From Frigoribacterium sp. PhB116 (GTDB taxonomy: Bacteria > Actinomycetota > Actinomycetes > Actinomycetales > Microbacteriaceae): a DNA stretch of 64,000 nucleotides. Within the stretch, counting starts at the first letter, position 1. Every line of letters begins with the position of its first letter. The position numbers and the translations under genes were made by a program. The stretch spans positions 1 to 64,000 of the forward strand of contig NZ_SOBE01000002.1 of NCBI RefSeq assembly GCF_004364285.1, read 5' to 3'. The notes beneath the pieces are model-generated. The model did not search any database, was not told the DNA's origin, and was given only the letters and a program-made list of their open reading frames with translations. Shown here piece by piece: positions 42,534-51,203 of the stretch.

Positions 42534-42745
42534 CGTCGCCTCCTCGTGTGCCGCCGTGCCGCCGTGCCGCCGACAGCGGTCACGGTGAACCGGCGAGAAG
42601 TGCTCTCCGACGGGCGGGGGAGCGCAGTCCCTGCCGGCTCACCACGCCGCGGGAAGGCGTGGACCCGGCACGCCGGGCCGGCGCGGCCGGTCGCGTATCG
42701 TGGGGGACGGCTTCGAGGGGACGACGTGACGGGGACTGACGGCTG

Positions 42746-43372
42746 ATGGCATCGCGCTGCGAGTACTGCGGGGCCGAGCTGCGCCCGAACAGCATGTTCT
42801 GCCTGTCGTGCGGGCAGCTCGTGACGTCGGGCCGGGCGCCGGTCGCGGCGCCGCTGCCGTCACCGGTGGCGAGCACGCGGCCGCCGCTCGAGCGCACGGC
42901 GCCGCCGGTCGTGCGGCCTGCCGTCGCCCCGGCGGCCGCGCCAGCGGCGACACCCGTGGCCGCACCCGCGCCCGCACCTGCCCCGGCTGCTGCCGCACCG
43001 GTCCCGGCGGCCGCGCCCGCACCTCCTTCGCCCGTCGTCGCGAACGCGACCTTCGTCGTGGCGTTCTCGACCGGGCAGCGGCTCGTCGTCGACGGCCCGG
43101 TCGTCGTCGGGCGTCGTCCCGAGCAGGCCGCGGCCGAGGCCGGGTCCGCCGCGTTCGCGGTGACCGATCCCGAGCGGTCGACCTCGCGCGCCCACGCCGC
43201 CTTCGCCGTCGTCGACGGGCAGCTCGTGGTGACCGACCGCGGCTCCGGCAACGGCACCGTGGTGCACCGAGCCGGCGTCGAGATCGAGTGCGTCGAGGGG
43301 CGGCCCGTCGCACTGCGCCCCGGCGACGAGCTCGAGCTGGGCTCGGTCGGCGCGACCGTCGCCGTCGGTTGA
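42746..43372 (+). CDS. zinc-ribbon and FHA domain protein
   Basis: 208 residues: an N-terminal zinc ribbon with Cys5, Cys8, Cys19 and Cys22 (CEYC/CLSC), an Ala/Pro-rich flexible linker (30-97), and a C-terminal FHA domain (about 98-208) with the phosphothreonine-binding signature VVGRRPE...STSRAHAAF...DRGSGNGT. It is cytosolic and may dock to phosphorylated partners, as accessory FHA proteins do in T7SS regulation. It lies 212 bp downstream of eccC; that spacer contains no gene. Confidence 0.85.
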   Translation: MASRCEYCGAELRPNSMFCLSCGQLVTSGRAPVAAPLPSPVASTRPPLERTAPPVVRPAVAPAAAPAATPVAAPAPAPAPAAAAPVPAAAPAPPSPVVANATFVVAFSTGQRLVVDGPVVVGRRPEQAAAEAGSAAFAVTDPERSTSRAHAAFAVVDGQLVVTDRGSGNGTVVHRAGVEIECVEGRPVALRPGDELELGSVGATVAVG

Positions 43373-43488
43373 CCGAGGCGAGGCGAGGCCGGGCCCGAGG
43401 CGAGGCCGGGTCCGAGACGCGGCCGAGACGGCGACGAGGCCGCGACCGTGACGCGGGCCGAGATCGTGACGAGCCCTAGGCTGTCGGC

Positions 43489-44082
43489 GTGACCACGACC
43501 CCGCGCCGTTCCCTGCTGGCCCTCGTCGCCCTCGCCTCCGTGACCGTGCTCGGCCTCTCGGGCTGCGTGGACATCGCGGACCACAGCGACCTCGACCTCG
43601 GCTCGACGGTGACGGTCAACCCGGCGCTCACCTCGTCGGCCGACGACACCCGTGTCGAGGTCACCGTGACCGACATCGCACGGGCCGATCCCGAGGACGT
43701 CGCCTCGTGGGACGAGTTCGACGCCGCGGGCGTCGACGTCTGGCTGGCGACCGTCGACCTCGCCGTGACCGAGGGGGCGATCCCGCCCGAGGGCGATCCC
43801 GGCTTCGGCAGCCAGTACTGGGGGCTCATGGTGGACGACGAGCTCGTGCACGGGGACCGTCTGCCCGGCGTGCTGGCCTTCGACGACGACTTCACCGCGG
43901 ACTGCCCGCTCGAGGGGCGCGCCGTCGCGCCCGACCTGTCGCAGGGCTCCGCCACCACGTGCGTCGTGCTCACCGCCCCCGCCGGGGCCGAGCCGAGCCT
44001 CGTCGTCTTCGACAACTTCAGCATGGGCGGCCGCTACGGCCGCAGCCAGGCCGAGGCGAGCTGGGTCGTCGACGCGAGCTGA
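43489..44082 (+). CDS. lipoprotein of the T7SS locus
   Basis: 197 residues. Signal SLLALVALASVTVLGLSGC gives lipidated Cys26. The mature domain (DDTRVEVTVTDIARADPEDV, then TVDLAVTEGAIP) resembles the extracellular immunoglobulin-like domain (DUF4352-like) of actinobacterial lipoproteins, with two cysteines (DCPLEG and TCVVLT). The start is GTG. The 116 bp upstream consist of imperfect GAGGCGAGGCCGGG repeats. Role unknown. Confidence 0.75.
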   Translation: MTTTPRRSLLALVALASVTVLGLSGCVDIADHSDLDLGSTVTVNPALTSSADDTRVEVTVTDIARADPEDVASWDEFDAAGVDVWLATVDLAVTEGAIPPEGDPGFGSQYWGLMVDDELVHGDRLPGVLAFDDDFTADCPLEGRAVAPDLSQGSATTCVVLTAPAGAEPSLVVFDNFSMGGRYGRSQAEASWVVDAS

Positions 44083-44200
44083 CGGCCGGCGCGGCCGGCC
44101 TCGGTCGCAGCCCGATCGAGTCCGACCAGCCGCGACCAGCCCCGACCGGCAGTCCCTCTCGCTACCATCGGAGCAGTCCGACCGACGACGGGGGAGAGAC

Positions 44201-44530
44201 GTGACCGACGACCTGGAGACCACGTGTGCGGCGCTGAAGGCGCCCACCATCGAGCTGATGAGCGCCACGATGCTGGCGCAGGGGAACCCCGGGGCGCTCG
44301 TGCGCGTGCAGGCCGCGGTCGAGGGCGTCCGCGCCGTGCTGGCCTCGGCGCCGTCGACGACGTCGTCCCCGGCGTTCGACGCGTGGGCCGCCTCCGCCCC
44401 CGCCGTGCTCGCCGAGATGGAGGCGGGCGTCGAGTCCCGTGACCCGCGTCGCGCCTGGCAGGCCTTCACCGACCCGGTGCGCGGCTTCGACCAGCTCGGC
44501 CAGGCGTGCGCGGGGATGCCGGGGTGGTGA
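44201..44530 (+). CDS. small helical protein of the T7SS locus
   Basis: 109 residues, mostly helical, no signal or membrane segment; reads TDDLETTCAALKAPTIELMSATM and ends GQACAGMPGW. Length and helical content suit a secretion chaperone or WXG-like partner, but no W-x-G hairpin is present. GTG 44201 follows GGGGGAGAG. Its stop overlaps the next gene's start (GTGA), so the two are coupled. Family not recognised. Confidence 0.65.
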   Translation: MTDDLETTCAALKAPTIELMSATMLAQGNPGALVRVQAAVEGVRAVLASAPSTTSSPAFDAWAASAPAVLAEMEAGVESRDPRRAWQAFTDPVRGFDQLGQACAGMPGW

Positions 44531-45369
44531 GCCCCGCGGCCTCGCCCGAGGACGAGCGCAGGCGCCAGACCTGGCGCGACTTCTTCGCGGGGGGCGGGCG
44601 CTACGAGGTCCGCTACCTGCCCGCTCGGTGGCACGACATCGTCCGTCGCAACGTCGTCACCGCCGCGCTCATGATCGGCCTCGCCGTCGTGCTCGTCGCG
44701 GCGCTCTGGTGGTGGGGCCGTCTCGGCCCGTTCGTCCTCGGGAGCGTGCTCGCTCTCGTGATGGTCATCTACGCCCTCACGGCCCTCCACCGGCGCACGA
44801 TGCTGATGGCGCAGTCCGGCGGGGAGCCCGGACTCGCCCTCGGCGTGTCCGACGAAGGCCTCCACACGCCGGTCCAGGGGGTCGGCACCGTCCCGTGGCC
44901 CGAGGTGCTCGGGATCTTCCTCGTGGACGCGCACAAGAAGGCGGATGCGATGCGTGCAGCGAAGGGGCTGCAGGGCGCCGCGGCGAGGTTCGCGGCGAAG
45001 AACGGCGCCGACTCGGTCCAGATCAACGTGGTGCTCTCCGACGGGAGGGCCGTGAGGAGGCGCATCCCGCGACGATCGCACCGTCGCGTCGTGCAGACGT
45101 GGGCCCATCACGACGGTCCGCAGTTCGGCGTGATCTCGTTCTCGATGGACAGCGCCACGGACCAGAGCGACCCGTCTGCCATGCCCCGCCTGGGTCTCGC
45201 CCTCACCGTGCAGTGCGAGGACCGCGGCATCCCCACGCGCCTCAACGACGACGCGACCCGCTTCGCAGAGCACATGATGCGCATCTCGAACGTGTTCGAC
45301 TACTCGGGCGTCGACGGCACGGCCGCGGGCACGGGCGCCGACGCGTCCGGGGGACAGTCGCGCACCTGA
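44527..45369 (+). CDS. two-helix membrane protein of the T7SS locus
   Basis: 280 residues: a cytoplasmic N-terminus, two adjacent membrane helices (about 41-62 and 65-85, VVTAALMIGLAVVLVAALWWW then FVLGSVLALVMVIYALTAL), then a cytosolic domain of about 190 residues with a PH-like strand pattern (SDEGLHTPVQGVGTVPWPEV). GTG 44527 overlaps the upstream stop; GTG 44524 is the alternative. It could be a structural secretion component, but no EccB/D/E similarity is evident. Confidence 0.65.
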   Translation: MSPAASPEDERRRQTWRDFFAGGGRYEVRYLPARWHDIVRRNVVTAALMIGLAVVLVAALWWWGRLGPFVLGSVLALVMVIYALTALHRRTMLMAQSGGEPGLALGVSDEGLHTPVQGVGTVPWPEVLGIFLVDAHKKADAMRAAKGLQGAAARFAAKNGADSVQINVVLSDGRAVRRRIPRRSHRRVVQTWAHHDGPQFGVISFSMDSATDQSDPSAMPRLGLALTVQCEDRGIPTRLNDDATRFAEHMMRISNVFDYSGVDGTAAGTGADASGGQSRT

Positions 45370-45405
45370 TCTGGACGGATCGTTCTGCCCCGCCCTAAGC
45401 TCGCC

Positions 45406-45434
45406 CTGACAGCATGACGGATCGTCGCTATGCT
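45406..45434 (+). promoter_or_regulatory. promoter for the WXG100 gene cluster
   Basis: CTGACA (45406-45411) and TATGCT (45429-45434) with an exact 17-bp spacer, a good sigma-A match. The first WXG100 gene starts about 80 bp after the expected transcription start. It would allow substrates to be expressed independently of the machine genes. Confidence 0.5.
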
Positions 45435-45522
45435 GCCGGAGTTGTGTGCCTCGTCCAAGGGGGGACACGGGGGCGACACCACCGGTGCGTCCCGTGTACA
45501 CGAGCGTTCAGGAGGAAGAACC

Positions 45523-45816
45523 ATGGCCGACATCCGCGTCACGTCCGATTCACTGTCAGGCGTCTCGAACCAGCTGTCCTCGGGATCGCAGTCGATCGAG
45601 TCGCAGCTGCAGAACCTCAAGTCCCTCGTCGACGGCCTCGTCGGCGGCGACTGGTCGGGTGCGGCGTCGCAGTCGTTCCAGGAGCTCTACTCGCAGTGGG
45701 ACCAGTCGGCGATCCAGCTCAAGGAGAGCCTGCAGGGCATCAGCGAGCTGCTGAGCCAGGCCGCCCTCTCATACGAGGAGTCCGAGAACTCGATCTCGGG
45801 CACGTTCCGCGGCTAG
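45523..45816 (+). CDS. WXG100 family T7SS protein
   Basis: 97 residues, the canonical ESAT-6/EsxA size. The central turn DWSG (Trp44-Ser-Gly46) joins two amphipathic helices, and the C-terminal YEESENSISGTF resembles the YxxxD/E secretion signal (Tyr-x3-Glu). AGGAGGAAG is 5 nt before the ATG, the strongest ribosome site in the locus, suggesting high expression. Likely a secreted dimer and the core substrate of the EccC system. Confidence 0.93.
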   Translation: MADIRVTSDSLSGVSNQLSSGSQSIESQLQNLKSLVDGLVGGDWSGAASQSFQELYSQWDQSAIQLKESLQGISELLSQAALSYEESENSISGTFRG

Positions 45817-45881
45817 CAGTCATCCGCCGTCGACGCCGCCTGCTCACCAGCGGGCGGCGGTGACGGCGTAGGGGGAGTCAC

Positions 45882-46277
45882 ATGGTCCAGTACCGGGTCA
45901 GGACAGAATCGCTGGGCGAGGTCGCGAACCTCCTCCAGTCGGTCGTGAGCACGTTCGACGCGCACGTCGCCGAGACGGGCTCCGTCGTGCGCAGCGTCGT
46001 CGACTCGTCGTGGGAGGGCGAGGACGCCACCCTCTTCGAGAAGAACTGGCAGGAGTTCCAGGCCGGCGCGACCGCGTTGCGCACCGTGCTCTCGAGCCTC
46101 GCGGGGCGCCTCCAGGCTGCCGAGGGCGGCTACGGCAGCACCGAGTCCGGCCTGAGCGGCGGGTTCTCCGAGAGCGCCGGGGCCATGGCCGTCCGCCCGG
46201 CCGCCGCGTCCGCCGGGCTCAGCGAGGCCGTCCCGGCCGACCAGCAGTCCCCCCCCGCCGTGGAGGGCCCCCGATGA
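45882..46277 (+). CDS. WXG100-like T7SS protein with C-terminal extension
   Basis: 131 residues. Helix-turn-helix with SSWEG (Trp44-x-Gly46), second helix ending LQAAEGGYGSTESGLSGGF, and about 35 extra Ala/Pro residues. It partners structurally with the neighbouring Esx proteins. Its stop overlaps the next gene's start (ATGA). Such triplets upstream of a large toxin commonly act as heterodimeric co-secretion partners. Confidence 0.88.
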   Translation: MVQYRVRTESLGEVANLLQSVVSTFDAHVAETGSVVRSVVDSSWEGEDATLFEKNWQEFQAGATALRTVLSSLAGRLQAAEGGYGSTESGLSGGFSESAGAMAVRPAAASAGLSEAVPADQQSPPAVEGPR

Positions 46278-46582
46278 GCGAGCAGCAGGCCGACACGACG
46301 ACGCTGCAGCAGCTCGTCGACCAGATGCAGTCGCTCACCGAGTACTGCGACGCCCTCAAGCAGGGCGCCAGCACCTTCGCCTACATGCTGCCGAACGACT
46401 GGCAGGGCCCCGCGATGGCGGCGTTCCTCGGCAGCTTCGAGCAGTGGGCCGCCGGCGCCGAGGCGCTGACGCAGTCCGCCGAGGCCCTGCACCAGCAGGC
46501 GACGACCGCGCACACCGCCTACGAGTCGGCCGTCGAGCAGCTCGACACGCAGTGGAACGACTTCAGGGGGCAGCTGCCGTGA
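46274..46582 (+). CDS. WXG100-like T7SS protein immediately upstream of the toxin
   Basis: 102 residues with helices flanking NDWQG (Trp43-Gln-Gly45) and a C-terminal AYESAVEQLDTQW. Its start and stop overlap the flanking genes (ATGA with the previous, GTGA with the toxin), so it is tightly coupled to toxin translation and is the best candidate for the toxin's targeting partner. Confidence 0.88.
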   Translation: MSEQQADTTTLQQLVDQMQSLTEYCDALKQGASTFAYMLPNDWQGPAMAAFLGSFEQWAAGAEALTQSAEALHQQATTAHTAYESAVEQLDTQWNDFRGQLP

Positions 46583-49500
46583 CCACCGTCAGGCTGAACG
46601 CGTTCGGGCTCGTCACCGACGGCAGCGAGATGTCGACCATCGCGTCCGACGTCACCGCCGCCTGGACGAGCCTCTCGAGCTCGCTGAGCGGGTCGGCGGG
46701 CATGGCCGGCGACGACGAGCTCGCCGAGGACTGGAGCCCGGACTACGACGACGCCGCGAAGGGCTGTGCCAAGGGCACGGAGGCGATCGCGTCGTTCCTC
46801 CAGGGCTTCGACGGCCTGTTGGCCGGCACCGGCGCCGCCTACAAGGAGGCGGAGCTCACGGGGGCAGGAAAGCCCGGCACGAGCGGCATCGAGATCCCCG
46901 CCAGCACGACTCCGTCCGCTTCGGTGCCGCCGTCCGCGCTCGGGTCGAACCCCCTCCCGGGTGGTCTCGGCGAACTGGCCGAGCTCGTCGAGGGCGCCCT
47001 GTACGCCGTCGGCGTCGTGTTCCCGCGAGGCGACACGGAGAAGCTGCGCGCGGCCGCCCTCGCCTGGGGCACCTTCGCGACCGACCTCGACCGGGCGAAG
47101 TCGCGCCTCGGCAGCAGCCTCGTCGAGCTGGCGGCGTCCGAGGTGCCGCAGAGCGGCGTCGCCGACGAGGTGCGGACCGCCATCCAGAACATGATCAGCG
47201 AGTTCTCCGAGGCGGCGAGCGGCAACGAGGCCGCGCTGAGGGACCTCGCGCAGAACATCGACGACACCTGGGCCGAGATCCGCAGCATGCTCGAGAGCCT
47301 GGCCATCGAGCTGGCCATCGACATCGGCATCTCCGTGGCGCTCTCGTTCGTCACCTTCGGCGTCGGCGCCCTCGCCGGTGCGGCCAAGGCCACGACGACC
47401 ATCGCTCGCTGGGTCGTCAAGATCGCCGAGCTGATCCGCAAGCTCAAGATCATCAACCGGATCCCCGCCGACAAGTTCCTCAAGGCGTCGAGCGTGCTGC
47501 GGAAGCTCGAGCACGGACCGATGCGCTGGCGCTTCGGGGCCGAGGTCGTCAAGGGCACCATCAGCGGTGCTGCCTCCTCGGTCATCGTGTCGGCTCGCAA
47601 CGGCGACGAGATCACGGTCGACTCCCTGCTCGCGACGCTCGCGGGCGGCGTGGTCGGCGGCGTCGCCGGCGGTGGCGTGGGCGCGGGCTTCGCGGCCGCC
47701 TTCGGGCGACGTGCCGGGCGCCACGCCGTGCAGCCCACCTTCTTCCGCGCCACGGCGACCGAGGCCGCCAAGGGCGCTGCCGAGGGCGCCGCCGGTGGAG
47801 TCGCGGGCGGCTACACCGAGTCCCGCATCAAGGGCGAGGACTTCAACGCCGGTCTCGCGGCCCTCTTCGGCATGGGAGCCGGCTCCGCCATGGGCGCCGG
47901 CGGCCACGGCGTCGGCGCGGCGATCGACGCGCGCGGCGGGACGGGTCTCGGCTTCGACGCCGATGCCGCCCTGGCCGGCCGCGACGGCGAGAACGTGTCC
48001 CCGCAGTTCCTCGCCGACCGCCAGGCGTCCGCCGACGGCGGGGCGCTCGCTGACCGCGGAGGCGACGCCGGAGCAGGAGGCGCGGGCCAGGCTGGCGCCG
48101 ACAGCGCCGCCCCCGGGGCAGCCGGCCCGACCGGCGCGACCACCGCCGGGGACGCGACGAGCGCCCCGGGTGACGCGTCGCAGGGTTCGGCCGCGCCGAC
48201 GCCCGGTCCGGCCGCCGCGGGCGGGCCGTCTGCCGTCGCGGGCGGTCAGCACGTCTCGGTCGGCACGGACGGCCCCCCGGCGGCAGCGGGGACCGGGGGC
48301 GGAACCGGCGCCACCAACGCAGGAGGCGCCTCCTCGATCCGCACCGACGGCCCGGCCGTCGACACCCGGACCGCGCTCGACACGGCGCCTGCCGGCGCCG
48401 GCGACGTCTCGCACGGCGACGCGGTCGACCGGGCGGGCGACGGGGCGCCCGACCGCAGCAGCGACGACGCTGGTCGCGACGACGCTGGTCGTGACGATGC
48501 CGGTCGTGACGACGCTGGTCGTGACGACGCTGGTCGTGACGACGCTGGTCGTGACGACGCTGGTCGTGACGACGCTGGTCGTGACGATGCCGGTCGTGAC
48601 GATGCCGGTCGTGACGATGCCGGTCGTGACGACGCTGGTCGTGACGATGCCGGTCGCGACGGTGCCGGTCGCGACGATGCCGGTCGTGCCGACGACGCGG
48701 CTCGGGGCGACGACCCCGGCCGAGGCGAGGGCGACCGTGCCGACGCTCGTGCCGACGCCGACAGCCGGACCGACGCGGACGCGCGCCCCGACCCCGTGGA
48801 GCCTGCCGACGACGGCCCTGCGCCGGTCGACCCCGACGGCGCGGACACGGTCGAGGCGAGCACGGGCGCCGAGGGCGGCCGTGCCGCCGCGGCGGCACCC
48901 CTGCTGACCGCGGCCGACCTCGACGTCCACCTCGACCTGACGGCTGAGGGCGTCGACCCGACGGCTCCCGGAGGGTCGTCGTTCCTGGCCGACGTCCGCA
49001 GCGAGGTGGTCGAGGCGCAGACGAGCGCCGAGGCCGGGGCGACGACGTCCGAGACGGGTGTCCCCGCCGAGACCGCGCCTCCGGCCGAGGCCGCTGTCGG
49101 CGAGACGACGGTGTCGGACTCCGCGCAGGCCGAGCCCGCGTCGGCGACGCCCGAGACGGCTGCCGACCCGTCCGCCGTCGCGGACGCCGGTGGCCAGGTC
49201 ACGCCGGACGCCGCTGGCGTGCACGCCGAGGCCACGGCTGCCGGACACGCCGAGTCGACCGTCGACCCCGACGGAGCCGCAGCCGCGGGCACAGCCGTGG
49301 CGGGCGGTGCCGCCACGGCGCTCGTCGGCGCCCCGCTGGGCCGCAGCACGCTGCTGCCTCGGCCCGGTGCGGGCACCCCGACCACGATCACGTCGACGGA
49401 CGCCGCTGGTCCGACCGGCGACACCGTCGACACGACCGACGGCGATGACGCTCCCGAGGCCCGCGGCGCAAGCGAGGCCCTCGAGGCCAGCGAGGCTCAC

Positions 49501-50205
49501 GGACCGCACGACATGAACGCAGGAGCCTCCGACGGGTCCTCGGCGGGGCACGTCGGTGAGCGCCTGACAGCGGCCGAGTTCTCCGACCTCGTCAGTGCCG
49601 ACCCGGATGCCGCGTACGACTACGCCTTGGCCGAGGTGTCCGAGGGCGCGCGCACGTTCCCGGACGACGCCGCAGCCGACGCCTACGGACGATCCGTCTG
49701 GTCGGAGCACCTCGCGACCCTTCCGGAGTCGCAGACGGCTGCCATCGAGTCGTACACGTCGAACGACTACGAGCGGTGGAACGCGTACTTGCGGAGCCGC
49801 GACGAGAACGACGTGCTGGACGAGAGCCTGGCCGACGATCGCCTGAGAGGTCTGGTGGCCCACCTGGACACGGCACTGGCTTCGCTTGCCGTCCCCGACG
49901 CGGTGATGGTCGAACGCGGGATGGACCTCGATCACGTAGAGGACGACGTAGCCGATCTCGCGGGCCACTCGTTGGCCGACGACGCCTACCTCTCGACGGC
50001 CCTGGGCACCGTGCCCCGGCCGTTCGACGAGGCAGAGGCCATACTCCACTTGAAGGTGCCGGGCGGCATGCACGCCCTGTACCTCGAGAGCGTCAGCAGC
50101 ACGAGGAACGAACGCGAGCTCCTCCTCGGACGAGGGCGCCAGATCGACGTCGCTCGCGTGCTCGCGCGAGACGGTCAGTGGCACATCTTCGGGGAGGTCC
50201 GATGA
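46579..50205 (+). CDS. T7SS polymorphic toxin with C-terminal ADP-ribosyltransferase-like domain
   Basis: 1208 residues. Order: helical WXG/LXG-like N-terminal secretion domain (1-130); coiled-coil and hydrophobic helices (about 250-300; a second Gly/Ala-rich hydrophobic region at 350-450); a long disordered linker (about 490-1000) with fifteen DDAGR repeats; and a C-terminal domain (about 1000-1208). The last shows IESYTSNDYERWNAYLR, Arg1113 (VERGMD), Ser1139-Thr1140 (YLSTAL) and Glu1178-Arg-Glu1180 (NERELLLGRG), the R-S-E order of mono-ADP-ribosyltransferases of the VIP2/C3/ExoS (ExE) type. GTG overlaps the previous stop. Target unknown; catalytic activity inferred from motifs. Confidence 0.85.
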   Translation: MTTVRLNAFGLVTDGSEMSTIASDVTAAWTSLSSSLSGSAGMAGDDELAEDWSPDYDDAAKGCAKGTEAIASFLQGFDGLLAGTGAAYKEAELTGAGKPGTSGIEIPASTTPSASVPPSALGSNPLPGGLGELAELVEGALYAVGVVFPRGDTEKLRAAALAWGTFATDLDRAKSRLGSSLVELAASEVPQSGVADEVRTAIQNMISEFSEAASGNEAALRDLAQNIDDTWAEIRSMLESLAIELAIDIGISVALSFVTFGVGALAGAAKATTTIARWVVKIAELIRKLKIINRIPADKFLKASSVLRKLEHGPMRWRFGAEVVKGTISGAASSVIVSARNGDEITVDSLLATLAGGVVGGVAGGGVGAGFAAAFGRRAGRHAVQPTFFRATATEAAKGAAEGAAGGVAGGYTESRIKGEDFNAGLAALFGMGAGSAMGAGGHGVGAAIDARGGTGLGFDADAALAGRDGENVSPQFLADRQASADGGALADRGGDAGAGGAGQAGADSAAPGAAGPTGATTAGDATSAPGDASQGSAAPTPGPAAAGGPSAVAGGQHVSVGTDGPPAAAGTGGGTGATNAGGASSIRTDGPAVDTRTALDTAPAGAGDVSHGDAVDRAGDGAPDRSSDDAGRDDAGRDDAGRDDAGRDDAGRDDAGRDDAGRDDAGRDDAGRDDAGRDDAGRDDAGRDDAGRDGAGRDDAGRADDAARGDDPGRGEGDRADARADADSRTDADARPDPVEPADDGPAPVDPDGADTVEASTGAEGGRAAAAAPLLTAADLDVHLDLTAEGVDPTAPGGSSFLADVRSEVVEAQTSAEAGATTSETGVPAETAPPAEAAVGETTVSDSAQAEPASATPETAADPSAVADAGGQVTPDAAGVHAEATAAGHAESTVDPDGAAAAGTAVAGGAATALVGAPLGRSTLLPRPGAGTPTTITSTDAAGPTGDTVDTTDGDDAPEARGASEALEASEAHGPHDMNAGASDGSSAGHVGERLTAAEFSDLVSADPDAAYDYALAEVSEGARTFPDDAAADAYGRSVWSEHLATLPESQTAAIESYTSNDYERWNAYLRSRDENDVLDESLADDRLRGLVAHLDTALASLAVPDAVMVERGMDLDHVEDDVADLAGHSLADDAYLSTALGTVPRPFDEAEAILHLKVPGGMHALYLESVSSTRNERELLLGRGRQIDVARVLARDGQWHIFGEVR
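48463..48687 (+). repeat. 15 tandem copies of a 15-bp unit in the toxin linker
   Basis: Exactly 225 bp encode DDAGR fifteen times (one copy reads DGAGR). Units alternate between GACGACGCTGGTCGT and GACGATGCCGGTCGT synonymous forms, which suggests expansion by duplication of higher-order blocks. The encoded linker is hydrophilic and unstructured. Confidence 0.95.
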
Positions 50206-50627
50206 GCATCCGAGACAAGTATCCGCTGGAGCCGGCGGAGGAGCGTTTCGTCTCCCCGCTGCGTGTGACGCCCGAGTCGAGGGCAGGTGCGTTCAGCAAG
50301 ACGGCAACGGGACCGGTCTCGTACCGAGTCGTCGTCAGGGACGGTGTCCCGCTCGGCTACGTGTGGCACGACGAGAGCGGTGGAGCTGCCGGGTGGGTGC
50401 CTCGGAAGGACGCTGGCGACGTGGGTCTCAACGCAGGCGTCTCCTGGGCTCGGGGCCTTCGCGAGCAGAAGGCCGCCGGCGCGGACTCGGTCCAGGCAGT
50501 CGAGAGACTCAGCGAACCGGGTGCGATCACGTCCTCCGCGGGATCGTCGGCGGGGTCCGAGGTGCGGGGCATCGAGTCGGTGGCCGAGTTGAGGGCCCTG
50601 GCCGCCCGGCCCTCCGCGTCGACGTGA
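50202..50627 (+). CDS. candidate immunity protein 1, downstream of toxin
   Basis: 141 residues, no signal peptide or membrane helix, expected cytosolic. ATG overlaps the toxin stop codon (ATGA), the classic arrangement of cognate immunity. The conserved core shared with the next two gene products is Y-x(5-6)-G-x-LG-x-VW-x-D (here GVPLGYVWHDES), then G-A-x-x-W/Y-V-P and GDVGLNAGVSW, then AVERLSEPGAI. It has no similarity I recognise to ADP-ribosylhydrolases (macrodomain or DraG). Function inferred from position and paralogy. Confidence 0.7.
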   Translation: MSIRDKYPLEPAEERFVSPLRVTPESRAGAFSKTATGPVSYRVVVRDGVPLGYVWHDESGGAAGWVPRKDAGDVGLNAGVSWARGLREQKAAGADSVQAVERLSEPGAITSSAGSSAGSEVRGIESVAELRALAARPSAST

Positions 50628-50715
50628 TCTGCGCTGCGGTCGATGACCACGGGACGAGGATCACGGCACGGACCGTGTCCTTCGACGGCAGATGGCGACT
50701 TCTCGGAGTGTCGCG

Positions 50716-51117
50716 ATGAGGACGGGTGACCACGGCGACCCTGCGAAGGGACCGCTCTCTGCCGATCTGTCGGGCACCTTCACGGGCGGGCGACCGCGTT
50801 ACGTCAACCACCCGGACGGCCCCGTGCAGTCCTACGACCTCGTCCTCGACGGCCGCGTCATGGGACGCGTCTGGTGGGACTCCACCGGCGAGGCGACCGG
50901 GTACGTCGCGTCGCCCCACCAGGGCGACCTTGCCCACAACATCTCGGGACGCTGGACGAAGAAGCTGTCCGAGTCGCGGGGACGCGGCCTGCCCTCCTCG
51001 GAGGCTGTCGCCGAGCTGTCGGTCCCGGGTGTCCTCCCGCCTGATGCCGGAGTGCTCTCCCCCGCCACGCACCTTGAGTTCACCTCCCTGGACGAGGCCC
51101 GAGTCTTCGAGCCCTGA
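50716..51117 (+). CDS. candidate immunity protein 2 (paralogue)
   Basis: 133 residues, related to the preceding gene product: YDLVLDGRVMGRVWWDSTGEATGYV aligns with its YRVVVRDGVPLGYVWHDESGGAAGWV, followed by GDLAHN...W and EAVAELSVPG. It is closer still to the next gene product (shared GDPxKGPxSADLxGTFT N-terminus and EFTSLxEARVFE C-terminus). ATG 50716 is preceded by GGAG at 7 nt; an ATG at 50692 would add eight unconserved residues. Cytosolic. Confidence 0.68.
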   Translation: MRTGDHGDPAKGPLSADLSGTFTGGRPRYVNHPDGPVQSYDLVLDGRVMGRVWWDSTGEATGYVASPHQGDLAHNISGRWTKKLSESRGRGLPSSEAVAELSVPGVLPPDAGVLSPATHLEFTSLDEARVFEP

Positions 51118-51203
51118 CTCGGTGGGAGGAGTGCGGCGCGCAGACGAGTCGCGACGGCCGGACACGACCACGGGGGCGAACGACGGATCTCGAGGATTCT
51201 GAG

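Noticed and set aside
48463-48687. CRISPR-like short repeats
   Set aside because: Contiguous in-frame 15-bp units without spacers; a protein repeat.
46519-50184. 1221-codon minus-strand open frame opposite the toxin
   Set aside because: Antisense shadow containing a translated copy of the 15-bp repeat (ITTSVVTTGIV type), no domain.
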